A stretch of 64,000 bases of DNA from Acidithiobacillus marinus (GTDB taxonomy: Bacteria > Pseudomonadota > Gammaproteobacteria > Acidithiobacillales > Acidithiobacillaceae). This document shows positions 17,156 to 24,990 of this stretch, piece by piece; within the stretch, counting starts at the first letter, position 1; the number at the start of each line of letters is the position of its first letter. Position numbers and translations under genes: made by a program. Under the pieces are notes generated by a model, which searched no databases, was not told where the DNA came from, and worked only from the letters and a program-made list of their open reading frames with translations. Location of the stretch: NCBI RefSeq assembly GCF_002847505.1, contig NZ_MXAV01000034.1, positions 124,001 to 188,000 on the forward strand. The letters run 5' to 3'.

Positions 17156-17210
17156 GGATGCTGCAATCCATATTGTCATCAATGAATGATAAGCTGGATG
17201 AATGAAAAAC

Positions 17211-17230
17211 GGGGCTTCGGCCCCTTTTTT
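17211..17230 (+). terminator. Intrinsic terminator after lipS2
   Basis: GGGGC-TTCG-GCCCC tetraloop hairpin followed by six T, 56 bp after lipS2. It closes the sulfur-oxidation/lipoate region. Confidence 0.88.
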
Positions 17231-17311
17231 AATGGTTGGTGCCGAAAATTCAGAAGTATTTATTGTTGCTAATATACCGATATTTTAAGCACTAATCATT
17301 GGATTAAAAAA

Positions 17312-17323
17312 TTGATAGATCAA
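17312..17323. promoter_or_regulatory. Short palindrome upstream of the FadL-type gene
   Basis: TTGAT-AG-ATCAA, an inverted repeat with a 2-bp centre, immediately upstream of the candidate -35 box. The half-sites match FNR-family half-sites, but FNR sites have a 4-bp centre, so the binding protein is unknown. Confidence 0.3.
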
Positions 17324-17328
17324 TCGTC

Positions 17329-17357
17329 TTGCAACACTGTTCCCGATAAGACACAAT
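17329..17357 (+). promoter_or_regulatory. Candidate sigma-70 promoter of the FadL-type gene
   Basis: TTGCAA, 17-bp spacer, CACAAT (4/6 matches in each box), about 40 bp before the start codon. It follows the lipS2 terminator, so the gene needs its own promoter. Confidence 0.42.
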
Positions 17358-17398
17358 CATCGTGTCATTAGCGACACAACTGTGGGCGGAGGATACAA

Positions 17399-18742
17399 AT
17401 GAAAAAATCACGAATTCTTGGGGTGGCAGTAGGCGCAGCTCTAGCAATGGGTATTTCCAGCAGCGCATTTGCAACGGATGGATATCAGTTGATTGGTATT
17501 GGTCAGTATGCTGTGGGTATGGGTGGAGCGGTTGTGGCTGCGCCAGACGATCCCTTGTCGGCCGCTATCAGTAACCCGGCTGGATTGGCGAATATGACTC
17601 CCCAGGCGGCCTTCTCGGCCGAAGTATTTAACCCTACCCGTAAGACGAATATGGGTAGTGGAGAAATAGGAAGTCATAGTAATATTTATGGGATTCCTGC
17701 GATTGGTTGGGTAGCCCCGGCTTTTGGAGACGGTATTGTTTTTGGTGGTGGCGTTTATGGTACTTCTGGTTTGGGTGTAAACTATATCCAGCCTGGTGCA
17801 GTGGGACCTGCTTATCAATTTGCCAAGAATGGTAAATTACAGAATCCCTCGCCCACCCTGACTTCTGGTGTAGCACAAGCATACAGTAGTATCACTTTTA
17901 TTCAGATGGCTCCCTCCATTGCCATGAAAGTGAATAGCCATCTTTCTGTTGGTGCATCTTTGAATATTGCCGCCGAACAAGGATCTTTCCAACAAACCTT
18001 TACTCCTAATCAAAACTTTGCAAAAGGGGATTTGTATGAAGGTGGTGGCTTGAACTTGTCGACTCCGTCTTGGGCATATGGGGTGGGTGTGACTTTAGGT
18101 GCGCTTTATAAAGTTAATAATATGGTGACCTTGGGCGCTACTTATAAATCACCCATGATTTTTACACCGTTAACATTTCAGGCGGGGGCTCAGGCCGCAC
18201 AGCTTCCAAACGGACAACCAGTCCAAGGCACTGCTGGACAGTATAGTGGTCATTTAAACTATCCCCAGCAAATCGCGCTGGGCATTGCTATTCGACCCAT
18301 CCGGCAATGGTTGGTGAGTGTCGAAGGACAATGGATTAATTGGCATAATACCCTCAATACATTTAACATTCACGGCCCTTGGCAGGGAACCAACGTGGTT
18401 CCGCTCGGACTGCATTGGCACAATCAGTTTGTGGCAAACTTCGGTACTCAGTACAATGTCAATGATTGGCTACAAGTGCGTGCCGGTTATACTTGGAGCT
18501 CAAACCCCATTGATAACAAGGATGCGGCTGCCAACACGATTTTCCCGGCGGTAGTTCAGAATACTATCACCTTCGGTTCTACGCAGAAGCTGGGTATGGG
18601 TTGGAAATTGACAGAAGCGTATATGCATGCCTTTGCTAACACTATCACAGGACCGGCAGGTACCGCGCCTTTTGGAATGGAAACACCCACTTCCACCTTG
18701 GCCGAAAATTCCTTCGGTTTGCAAGTCGGCTACGACTTCTAA
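17399..18742 (+). CDS. FadL/TodX-type outer-membrane transport protein
   Basis: A 447-residue outer-membrane beta-barrel protein. Signal peptide residues 1-25 (cleavage after SSAFA), then the family's N-terminal hatch region with ISNPAGLA, and a C-terminal strand ending in the aromatic residue of VGYDF. FadL-family proteins take up hydrophobic molecules. Ribosome-binding site GGAGGA. It stands as a single gene with its own promoter and terminator directly behind the sHdr/lip region and is visibly AT-richer than its neighbours. A role in bringing hydrophobic sulfur (S8 or polymeric sulfur) across the outer membrane is attractive but only inference; fatty acids or aromatics are the known substrates. 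Confidence 0.86.
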   Translation: MKKSRILGVAVGAALAMGISSSAFATDGYQLIGIGQYAVGMGGAVVAAPDDPLSAAISNPAGLANMTPQAAFSAEVFNPTRKTNMGSGEIGSHSNIYGIPAIGWVAPAFGDGIVFGGGVYGTSGLGVNYIQPGAVGPAYQFAKNGKLQNPSPTLTSGVAQAYSSITFIQMAPSIAMKVNSHLSVGASLNIAAEQGSFQQTFTPNQNFAKGDLYEGGGLNLSTPSWAYGVGVTLGALYKVNNMVTLGATYKSPMIFTPLTFQAGAQAAQLPNGQPVQGTAGQYSGHLNYPQQIALGIAIRPIRQWLVSVEGQWINWHNTLNTFNIHGPWQGTNVVPLGLHWHNQFVANFGTQYNVNDWLQVRAGYTWSSNPIDNKDAAANTIFPAVVQNTITFGSTQKLGMGWKLTEAYMHAFANTITGPAGTAPFGMETPTSTLAENSFGLQVGYDF

Positions 18743-18765
18743 GAACACCCCTCCTCAGGGTCACT

Positions 18766-18792
18766 GGGAGACGGGCAACCGTCTCCCTTTTT
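18766..18792 (+). terminator. Intrinsic terminator after the FadL-type gene
   Basis: GGGAGACGG-GCAA-CCGTCTCCC, a perfect 9-bp stem with five T behind it, 24 bp after the stop. Confidence 0.92.
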
Positions 18793-18919
18793 GTTTGCGC
18801 AGCGCATGAAGGTTTATCAGTAAGTCTCCTGCGGGGAGTTAAGCACTCATCCTCTCCTTACCTTGCACCCTGCAGGGCTTTGCGCGAAACTGGTCTAAAT
18901 CCACATCGCAAGGAATCTC

Positions 18920-19324
18920 ATGAAGTCCATACCGATTACCGATGTCAGCAGTCTCAAAAATGAATTGAATAAATACAAGATGGGGAAAAAGCTGGAAATT
19001 CCCCGTTTCAACCAGTTGGCCAGAATGGCGTATATGGGGCGTCTGGTCATGACTCCGCTGGATCCGGAAGATCCGGCCTGCAAGTCTTTTCTGGTCCATG
19101 TCCAGGAGCCTTTGGGTCTAGCGGCACATTTTATCGAGCTGGATGAGGATTTGCAGGATACCATCCTCATTCTCGATAGTGAGCAGTCCATGGCCATGGC
19201 GGGTATCATGCAGGCGGGGGTGGAAGAGCGGGTGCGTTGGCATGAAGCCCTCAATGAGCGGGATTTCTATTTCTCCGCCTTTTACCGGCCCAAGGATAAG
19301 GAAAGCCGGGAAGAGAACGCCTGA
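18920..19324 (+). CDS. Hypothetical protein next to the second lipoate-ligase-like gene
   Basis: A 134-residue soluble protein that I do not recognise; no cysteine motif, signal peptide or membrane segment (one cysteine in the chain). It starts with ATG behind CAAGGAA and lies 50 bp before the lipoate-ligase-like gene, same strand. The window's other lipoate genes are 1.7 kb upstream, so a link with lipoyl metabolism or sulfur oxidation is possible but unproven. Confidence 0.7.
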   Translation: MKSIPITDVSSLKNELNKYKMGKKLEIPRFNQLARMAYMGRLVMTPLDPEDPACKSFLVHVQEPLGLAAHFIELDEDLQDTILILDSEQSMAMAGIMQAGVEERVRWHEALNERDFYFSAFYRPKDKESREENA

Positions 19325-19373
19325 GATGATGCTGTGCAGTGTCGCTCTTGTCCCACCAGGGCAATACTGAAAA

Positions 19374-20381
19374 GTGCAGTTACGGGTTATTTCCCTGGGG
19401 GTGTTGCCCCCGGAGTTGCTGCACAAAACCTATATGGGCCTGGCAGAAGCACAGAAAGATGATGATCCGCCTGTTCTGCTGCTGGTCCAGTCTGAGCCTC
19501 ACCTGAGTCTGGGAGCGGCTCAATCCGCTAGTGCCGAGCTGGATCACAGGGCCTGCGCTAACCTGGGCATACCCGTATTGCAAAGAGCGCTGGGTGGTGG
19601 TCTGGTCTGGGTAGATAGTGGTCAGCTCAACTATTTTTTTATTTTCCCGATGGCCCTGGGCATACGTCGCGGCCCCGAACTTTTTGCACGCACGGCCCCC
19701 TGGATAGTAGCCTTGCACGCCCGCTTCGGACTGCAGATTGAAGCCCGTGATGGTCATGATTTTTGGTGTGCGAGCCAAAAAATCGGCGGGACAGGGGCGG
19801 CGACCATTGGCCGAAGCCTGGTCATGGGCGGCAGTTTGATGCTCCATGTGGACTGGAAACCGTTTGTAAATTGCGTGGCCGCACCCTCGGCAGGTTTCCG
19901 CGCATGGCTGGCCGAAGCCTTGCAGGATAGTCTGTGGACCTGGTCGCGCCTGCTGCCGCAGGTGCCATCCGTAGAAGATATCCGCAACACTTTTCCGGAA
20001 GTGCTGGAATCTGGCGATATCCAGGTGACCCGCGTCGCAACCTTGAAGCCGGCAGAGCAGCAGGCTGTGACGGCTGCCGAATTAGAGGAGCCGGAATGGG
20101 AGATGCCAGCCAGCAGGAGGGTTCCCGCTGGCATCAAAATCAAGGCCGGGGCGTTTTTGACGGAAAGGCAATGGCCGGATGGGTCCTGGTTGCGCATCTG
20201 GACAGAAAATGGTGGCTTCCGGAAGGTGGCGGCCTCTGTCTGGTCAGAAAATCAGTGCCGGGTATTCACCGGGTTACGAGCAGAGTCTCAGGAAATGACC
20301 CGCGCCTTGCAAGAGCTGGCAGGCGAAGCATGTGCACAATGGTCCGCGCGTTTTGCTGAAACGGCCGTCTGGAAAGACTGA
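19374..20381 (+). CDS. Divergent lipoate-protein ligase/octanoyltransferase-like protein
   Basis: A 335-residue protein with lipoate-ligase-fold motifs: RALGGGLVWVDSGQ (residues 71-84) in place of RR-x-GGG, and SQKIGGTGA with Lys136 at the catalytic position. The C-terminal ~120 residues are not a clear LplB domain. Its motifs differ from those of sLpl at 13857, so it is not a recent duplicate. It starts with GTG at 19374; no ATG is better placed. It could be an amidotransferase moving octanoyl or lipoyl groups between carriers, or a ligase for another E2/H-type protein. Confidence 0.78.
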   Translation: MQLRVISLGVLPPELLHKTYMGLAEAQKDDDPPVLLLVQSEPHLSLGAAQSASAELDHRACANLGIPVLQRALGGGLVWVDSGQLNYFFIFPMALGIRRGPELFARTAPWIVALHARFGLQIEARDGHDFWCASQKIGGTGAATIGRSLVMGGSLMLHVDWKPFVNCVAAPSAGFRAWLAEALQDSLWTWSRLLPQVPSVEDIRNTFPEVLESGDIQVTRVATLKPAEQQAVTAAELEEPEWEMPASRRVPAGIKIKAGAFLTERQWPDGSWLRIWTENGGFRKVAASVWSENQCRVFTGLRAESQEMTRALQELAGEACAQWSARFAETAVWKD

Positions 20382-20407
20382 AATCCACAATCACAGGAGA
20401 TGGTTTC

Positions 20408-20785
20408 ATGCCCAGTATTGAAGAACGGATGCGCAAGCGTTTCATTTTGATGAATAGTGACGCTGTCTTGCGGCAAGCGGTGGCAAAGGCTATTCCGGAA
20501 AAATGGGAAATGACTGAAGCGACCGATCTGGAAGCTTTTGAGGAATGGCAGGAAATTCTCCTACATCGTTTTATGTTGCTGAATCTGGAAGATCCGCAGA
20601 TCAGTGATCCGGTAGAGTTGATTGATCAGATTCGCCGCGAATACCAGTTGAATATTCCCATCTTTTGTTTGGGAGGCAGTCGGGAGATAAGGGATCAGGC
20701 CCGTTCAGCCCGGGCTGACCGGTTTTTTGATCGGGAAGAGGGCCTGCAAAGACTGCCGGAGTTTTTTCAGCAGTTTGCCTGGTGA
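20408..20785 (+). CDS. CheY-like pseudo-receiver protein
   Basis: A 125-residue protein with the alternating strand/helix layout of a response-regulator receiver: FILMNSD at strand 1, RFMLLNLEDP at strand 3, IPIFCLGG at strand 4. At the usual phosphorylation site (strand 3, normally LLD) an Asn is present, so phosphorylation is unlikely. It follows the lipoate-ligase-like gene at 26 bp with AGGAGATGG before the ATG. The receiver assignment rests on pattern only; it may be an unrelated flavodoxin-like fold. Confidence 0.55.
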   Translation: MPSIEERMRKRFILMNSDAVLRQAVAKAIPEKWEMTEATDLEAFEEWQEILLHRFMLLNLEDPQISDPVELIDQIRREYQLNIPIFCLGGSREIRDQARSARADRFFDREEGLQRLPEFFQQFAW

Positions 20786-20787
20786 AT

Positions 20788-20817
20788 AGCGCCGCTACTG
20801 GATGACCAGGCGGCGCT
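20788..20817. terminator. Long hairpin between convergent genes
   Basis: AGCGCCGC-TA-CTGG-ATGA-CCAG-GCGGCGCT: a 12-bp stem with a 2-nt bulge, exactly between two convergent genes. No T-run on either side, so termination would need help from Rho or be inefficient. Confidence 0.45.
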
Positions 20818-20842
20818 GGATGTTACAGTGAAGCTGGATGAT

Positions 20843-21163
20843 TCAGCCGACCTTGGCGTGGGCTTCGGTATCAAGCAGCAGATCGTGACTTTCGCTCTGG
20901 CCATCAGCAGTGACGGTCAGGGTGGCGATGCGGATGCCGGCATCCTTGAAGGTGACTTCATAAGAAAAAATGCCCGGCAGTTCCAGGGTGCTTTCTTTCA
21001 GGGTCTTGCCTTCGCAGGTGACGCTGATCTTGGCGCTGCCCTGACCTTCGAGCATGGCCTGAATCCGGAAAGGATGGCCGACGACGCGGCGATAAACCTG
21101 GGGGTCGCGGTTGGCGTTATATTGCAGGTTGTTCAGTTTGACCATCTTGACGAGTTTGCTCAT
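20843..21163 (-). CDS. Small beta-rich hypothetical protein (SoxZ/Ig-like fold possible)
   Basis: A 106-residue protein with alternating hydrophobic/polar stretches typical of a beta-sandwich (FRIQAMLEG, AKISVTCEG, FSYEVTF, ATLTVTADG). The general shape recalls SoxZ, but the sequence match is weak and no soxY is near. No signal peptide, so it would act in the cytoplasm. Ribosome-binding site AAGGGG. It is divergent from the AAA+/VWA gene run and convergent with the pseudo-receiver gene. Confidence 0.65.
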   Translation of the reverse strand: MSKLVKMVKLNNLQYNANRDPQVYRRVVGHPFRIQAMLEGQGSAKISVTCEGKTLKESTLELPGIFSYEVTFKDAGIRIATLTVTADGQSESHDLLLDTEAHAKVG

Positions 21164-21285
21164 GGTTGCCCCTTATTAATCACACTATAAAATGAATTAT
21201 ACACGCATTTAGCTAAAACTCTTTTATCCTAGACGAAAATCTCCCGGAGTGGTAGCGGGTTTCACCGAAAAACCGATCAGGAGTG

Positions 21286-21684
21286 ATGATGACCGAGTCA
21301 AATGATTTGATTGCAGCACTGGATGCTGTTCATGCCCGCATCGAAAAGCTGGCCAAACAGCAGAGCGATGGCATGCCTTTGTCGGAATTGCTGGCAGCAG
21401 GTATTGCCGAAGCCGAAACCATGCTACGGATCATGCTGGAAACCGAGCATAAGCCCTATGCCAGTGATGCTGATCTGCTGGCATTGTGGAAAACCCTGGT
21501 GAAGGGCAAACCGCACTGGAATACCATTCGCGATAATTGTCGTGAACTGGTTTACTACCAGAACTGTCTGAAAGCAGAGCGCCAGGATGCTTTGCCTGCC
21601 CAGCCTGAGCGTATGGTGATCCATACCCTGCGCCACATTTTTTTGTATTTACGTAGCCATGCCGAACAACATCAAGAGGGTTGA
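21286..21684 (+). CDS. Hypothetical helical protein upstream of the cbbQ-like gene
   Basis: About 132 residues, almost all predicted helix, with no motif I recognise. Two adjacent ATGs (21286, 21289) and an in-frame GTG before them are possible starts; CAGGAG lies just upstream. It ends 3 bp before the cbbQ-like gene and so is part of that operon, perhaps as a partner or adaptor of the AAA+ machine. Confidence 0.72.
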   Translation: MMTESNDLIAALDAVHARIEKLAKQQSDGMPLSELLAAGIAEAETMLRIMLETEHKPYASDADLLALWKTLVKGKPHWNTIRDNCRELVYYQNCLKAERQDALPAQPERMVIHTLRHIFLYLRSHAEQHQEG

Positions 21685-21687
21685 GTA

Positions 21688-22485
21688 ATGAGTGAAATGA
21701 TCATCGAAGAACCTTTTTACCAGCCCGTAGCCAATGAAGTCGGGGTATTTATGGCGGCCTGGAGCCGGCGTTTGCCGGTGATGCTCAAGGGGCCGACGGG
21801 TTGCGGCAAGACCCGCTTTCTGGAGCACATGGCCTGGCGCCTGAAAAGACCGCTGATTACCGTTGCCTGTCACGAAGATCTGACCAGCTCGGATCTGGTC
21901 GGGCGTTTTCTCATCGAAGGCGACGCCACGGTCTGGCAGGACGGCCCGCTGACCAAGGCGGTGCGCGAAGGTGCCATCTGCTATCTGGATGAAATTGTCG
22001 AAGCGCGGACGGATACCACGGTGGTCATCCACCCGCTGACCGATCATCGTCGCCATCTGCCCATCGAAAAGCTGGGCACGGAAATCAATGCCCATCCCGA
22101 TTTCATGTTGGTCATTTCCTACAATCCGGGTTATCAGACGGTGCTGAAAGATCTCAAGCCTTCTACCAAACAGCGTTTTGTGGGTATGAATTTCACCTAT
22201 CCGCCGGGGGAAGTGGAAACCCGCATTGTCATGAAAGAAGCCGGGCTGGATGAGTCCCGTTCCAAGGCGCTGGTAGCGGCGGCAGACAAGGCCCGCAATC
22301 TGAAGGATCAGGGCTTGCAGGAAGTGACTTCGACGCGAGCGCTGATTTATGCCGGGGCGCTGATGGTGGCAGGTCTGGAGCCGCTGGAAGCCTGTACCAT
22401 GGCCATCATCAATCCTCAGACCGATGACCCGGAACTGAGTGAGGCCCTGCTGGAAATATTCCGGACCTTCTTCCCCGAACGCTAA
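21688..22485 (+). CDS. cbbQ: CbbQ/NorQ-type AAA+ ATPase
   Basis: A 265-residue MoxR-class AAA+ ATPase of the CbbQ/NirQ/NorQ family: Walker A GPTGCGKT (residues 35-42), Walker B LDE with D101-E102, and the CbbQ signature NPGYQ...LKPSTKQRF around residues 151-165. CbbQ works with CbbO as a RuBisCO activase; NorQ works with NorD on nitric oxide reductase. No RuBisCO, carboxysome or nor gene is in the window, so the target is open. The gene is followed at 9 bp by its VWA partner. Confidence 0.9.
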   Translation: MSEMIIEEPFYQPVANEVGVFMAAWSRRLPVMLKGPTGCGKTRFLEHMAWRLKRPLITVACHEDLTSSDLVGRFLIEGDATVWQDGPLTKAVREGAICYLDEIVEARTDTTVVIHPLTDHRRHLPIEKLGTEINAHPDFMLVISYNPGYQTVLKDLKPSTKQRFVGMNFTYPPGEVETRIVMKEAGLDESRSKALVAAADKARNLKDQGLQEVTSTRALIYAGALMVAGLEPLEACTMAIINPQTDDPELSEALLEIFRTFFPER

Positions 22486-22494
22486 GGAGCTTTC

Positions 22495-24990
22495 ATGTCG
22501 GAAGCGACCGAAGAAATCCTCGAGCATCTGGCGGCCATCAGTTTTGTGGCCGGACGCGATGCCCGCGACGCCTTGCCTGCGGTGACGCCTCTGGGTGAAA
22601 GCGCCTGTCTGCAGTTTCTGGAAACCGGCAGAGATCTGTTTTTTTATGATCGGGAAGCCGGGAAAGCCTGTTTTCATGCCACGGCGACCATGGTGGCGGC
22701 CTTTGGTGGACTGGACCCCTGGCTGGAACAGGCCCGCCAGTTTCTCACCCAGCGCGGTACCTTCAGGGCGGTGGTGGGCTTTTTTCAGCAGGCGGCGACG
22801 GTCCGGAGCAACTGGGGTGCCGAGGGTGAGGCCTTGTGGTTCCGCCTCGGTGCAGCCTGGATTGATCGTCATGTGGACAGTGCTGCGGCGTATTTCCGGA
22901 TGCCGGTGCAGATCCTCTTTGGGGAGCAGGGCACAGCCGGGCTGGAAGCCCTGTTACAGCCCGCCGAAAGTCTCGCCAAGGGCCGCCTCGGGCTGGGAAC
23001 TTATCTGGATGGGGCCATCAAGGTGCGCGGCATTTGCGGGCTGGATGGTGTGGAGGAATGGGCACGGCGGGGTGCTGATGTGCTGGCGGCCGGACGCATA
23101 AGGGGTGAAGCCTGGTTTCGGCTGGAAAGTGACGAGGCCCGGGGTTTTCTGCTGGAGGTGCTACCCGGTTTCCGCATGGGTACTCACAAGCGCCTCTTTG
23201 GCCTACTGTTACAGGCCTGGACGGGCTTGCACCTGCCTCTGGAAGAGGGCGACTGGAGTCTGGAAGGGGGGCGCAGTTTTCTGGAGACGGACGGTCGCAG
23301 TCTTTTTGTGCCGGCCGTCATGCCCGATCGGGAAGAAGCACTGCTGGCCTTTTATCATACCGGTGCGCATCTGGCTTTTGACAGTTACGAGCAGGACGCC
23401 ATTCACGCCCTTTTTGCGGAAATAGGGATGGAGCATCCCCCTCTGGATCCCGATCAGCGCATTACCTGGCGACCGCTTTTTGCCCAGTTTGGCGAGGACT
23501 TGATCCGCTTCCAGATGCTTTTTGATCTCTGCGAAGATTTGCGGGTAGATACCGCCCTGGATCGGGAAATGCCGGGCTATATTTCCCGGGTTTTGCAGGC
23601 CGCGCGCAAGCATGGACTGCCTGAGGGTGTGGCCGCCGCCTACTATGAGCAGGCCCTGCAGCATCTGGAAGATTACCAGCAGAGCCGCCTGGCCCCGGAA
23701 CTGGCAGCGTTGACCCATCCTGAAGCTGGGATTGTGGATGCTTTTCGGGTGGCTCTGGGCCTGTATGCGACGACAACGCTGCCGCCTTTGACACTGGTGG
23801 AACGCGCCCGCGCCTATCTTCCCGGTCATTCGCCCAATGCCGCACGTCCGGTTTATCCCCGGCAAAAGCGCGGCAGTGAGGCTCCGGAAATGGATGGAGA
23901 CAGCGCGCTAGGGGCGGCAGGGCATCAGGAAAAGCCCAAGGAAGCGCCGCAATCGGCTGAAGGGAATGACCCGGATATGGAAATTCCGCCGGAAGACATT
24001 CAGGGTACCGGTGGTCGGGTAGGCGTGGGCATTCCTCTGCCGGCCAAGGTCGCGGGCAGCGGTCGCGGGGTCAAAGGCCCCAAGGGCGGCTGGCCTTACC
24101 GAGAATGGGATTATCGCCATCAGCAGTACAAAATGGATTGGGCGCGGGTACATGAACGCAAGCTGCGTGAACAGGACGAAGCCAAGGCCATCGAAATAGC
24201 CGCAGAGTATGATGGCACCCTGCGCCGCCTCAAGCGCGCCCTGCAAGCGCAGAAGCCAACGCGGATGGCACCGCGCCGTCGTCAGTATGAAGGGGAGGAA
24301 CCGGATCTGGAGGCTGCGGTCCAGTTTCTTATCGAAAAACGCGCCGGACGTTCACCCAAGGCCAGCGTATATTTGCAGCGCCGCCCTCAGCAGCGGGACA
24401 CCGCCGTGCTGCTGTTGGCTGACTTGTCGACCTCCATCATGGCCGAAGCCGGGGACTCCGGGGTGCGGGTAGTGGATCGCCTGCGCGCCGCCATGCTGCT
24501 CTTTGGCGAGGCCTTGCTGGAAGTGGGCGACCCTTTCGCGGTCTATGGTTTTGCCAGCAAGTATCATGATGAGGTGCTGATGTATCCCATCAAACGCTTT
24601 GCCGACAAGTTTGATGCCCGGGCCAGAGCCATACTGGGAGGCTTGTCTGGACGTCTGGCGACGCGCATGGGGGCAGCCATCCGCCATAGTACCCGCTTGA
24701 TGTTGCGCAGCCCCGCCCAACGACGCTTGTTGCTGATTCTTTCGGACGGGCGACCGGCGGATTATGACGACGGCGGCGATCCGCGCTATTTGCAGGAAGA
24801 TACCCGCATGGCCGTGCGCGAGGCTCTGGAATTGGGTATTCACGCCTTTTGTATCAGTCTGGATCCCCAGGGTGGGGAATACCTGCCCCAGGTGTTCGGG
24901 CAGGGGCATTTCCTGGTCCTCCCCCATCTTGATAGTCTCCCGGCGCGCTTGCCGGAGGTCTATCTGCGCCTGCGGGGGCATGGCGGATGA
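22495..24990 (+). CDS. cbbO: CbbO/NorD-type von Willebrand factor A protein
   Basis: An 831-residue protein with a C-terminal VWA domain. The metal-ion-dependent adhesion site DLSTS starts at D643 and is followed by the usual LRAAMLLFGEAL and LILSDGRPADYDDG segments. The N-terminal ~430 residues are helical and CbbO-like, then comes a low-complexity Pro/Gly linker (residues ~460-530). It is the adaptor partner of the AAA+ ATPase just before it; the VWA site binds an acidic residue of the target. The stop overlaps the next start (ATGA). Confidence 0.9.
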   Translation: MSEATEEILEHLAAISFVAGRDARDALPAVTPLGESACLQFLETGRDLFFYDREAGKACFHATATMVAAFGGLDPWLEQARQFLTQRGTFRAVVGFFQQAATVRSNWGAEGEALWFRLGAAWIDRHVDSAAAYFRMPVQILFGEQGTAGLEALLQPAESLAKGRLGLGTYLDGAIKVRGICGLDGVEEWARRGADVLAAGRIRGEAWFRLESDEARGFLLEVLPGFRMGTHKRLFGLLLQAWTGLHLPLEEGDWSLEGGRSFLETDGRSLFVPAVMPDREEALLAFYHTGAHLAFDSYEQDAIHALFAEIGMEHPPLDPDQRITWRPLFAQFGEDLIRFQMLFDLCEDLRVDTALDREMPGYISRVLQAARKHGLPEGVAAAYYEQALQHLEDYQQSRLAPELAALTHPEAGIVDAFRVALGLYATTTLPPLTLVERARAYLPGHSPNAARPVYPRQKRGSEAPEMDGDSALGAAGHQEKPKEAPQSAEGNDPDMEIPPEDIQGTGGRVGVGIPLPAKVAGSGRGVKGPKGGWPYREWDYRHQQYKMDWARVHERKLREQDEAKAIEIAAEYDGTLRRLKRALQAQKPTRMAPRRRQYEGEEPDLEAAVQFLIEKRAGRSPKASVYLQRRPQQRDTAVLLLADLSTSIMAEAGDSGVRVVDRLRAAMLLFGEALLEVGDPFAVYGFASKYHDEVLMYPIKRFADKFDARARAILGGLSGRLATRMGAAIRHSTRLMLRSPAQRRLLLILSDGRPADYDDGGDPRYLQEDTRMAVREALELGIHAFCISLDPQGGEYLPQVFGQGHFLVLPHLDSLPARLPEVYLRLRGHGG

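Noticed and set aside
16052-17182. A 376-codon minus-strand frame over lipS2
   Set aside because: Shadow of the radical SAM gene on the plus strand caused by codon bias.
17312-17323. FNR binding site
   Set aside because: The half-sites fit, but the centre is 2 bp rather than 4 bp, so the helices would be out of phase for FNR.
20843-21163. Calling the small protein SoxZ
   Set aside because: Only the general beta-sandwich pattern fits; no soxY partner, no SoxZ signature, no other sox genes.
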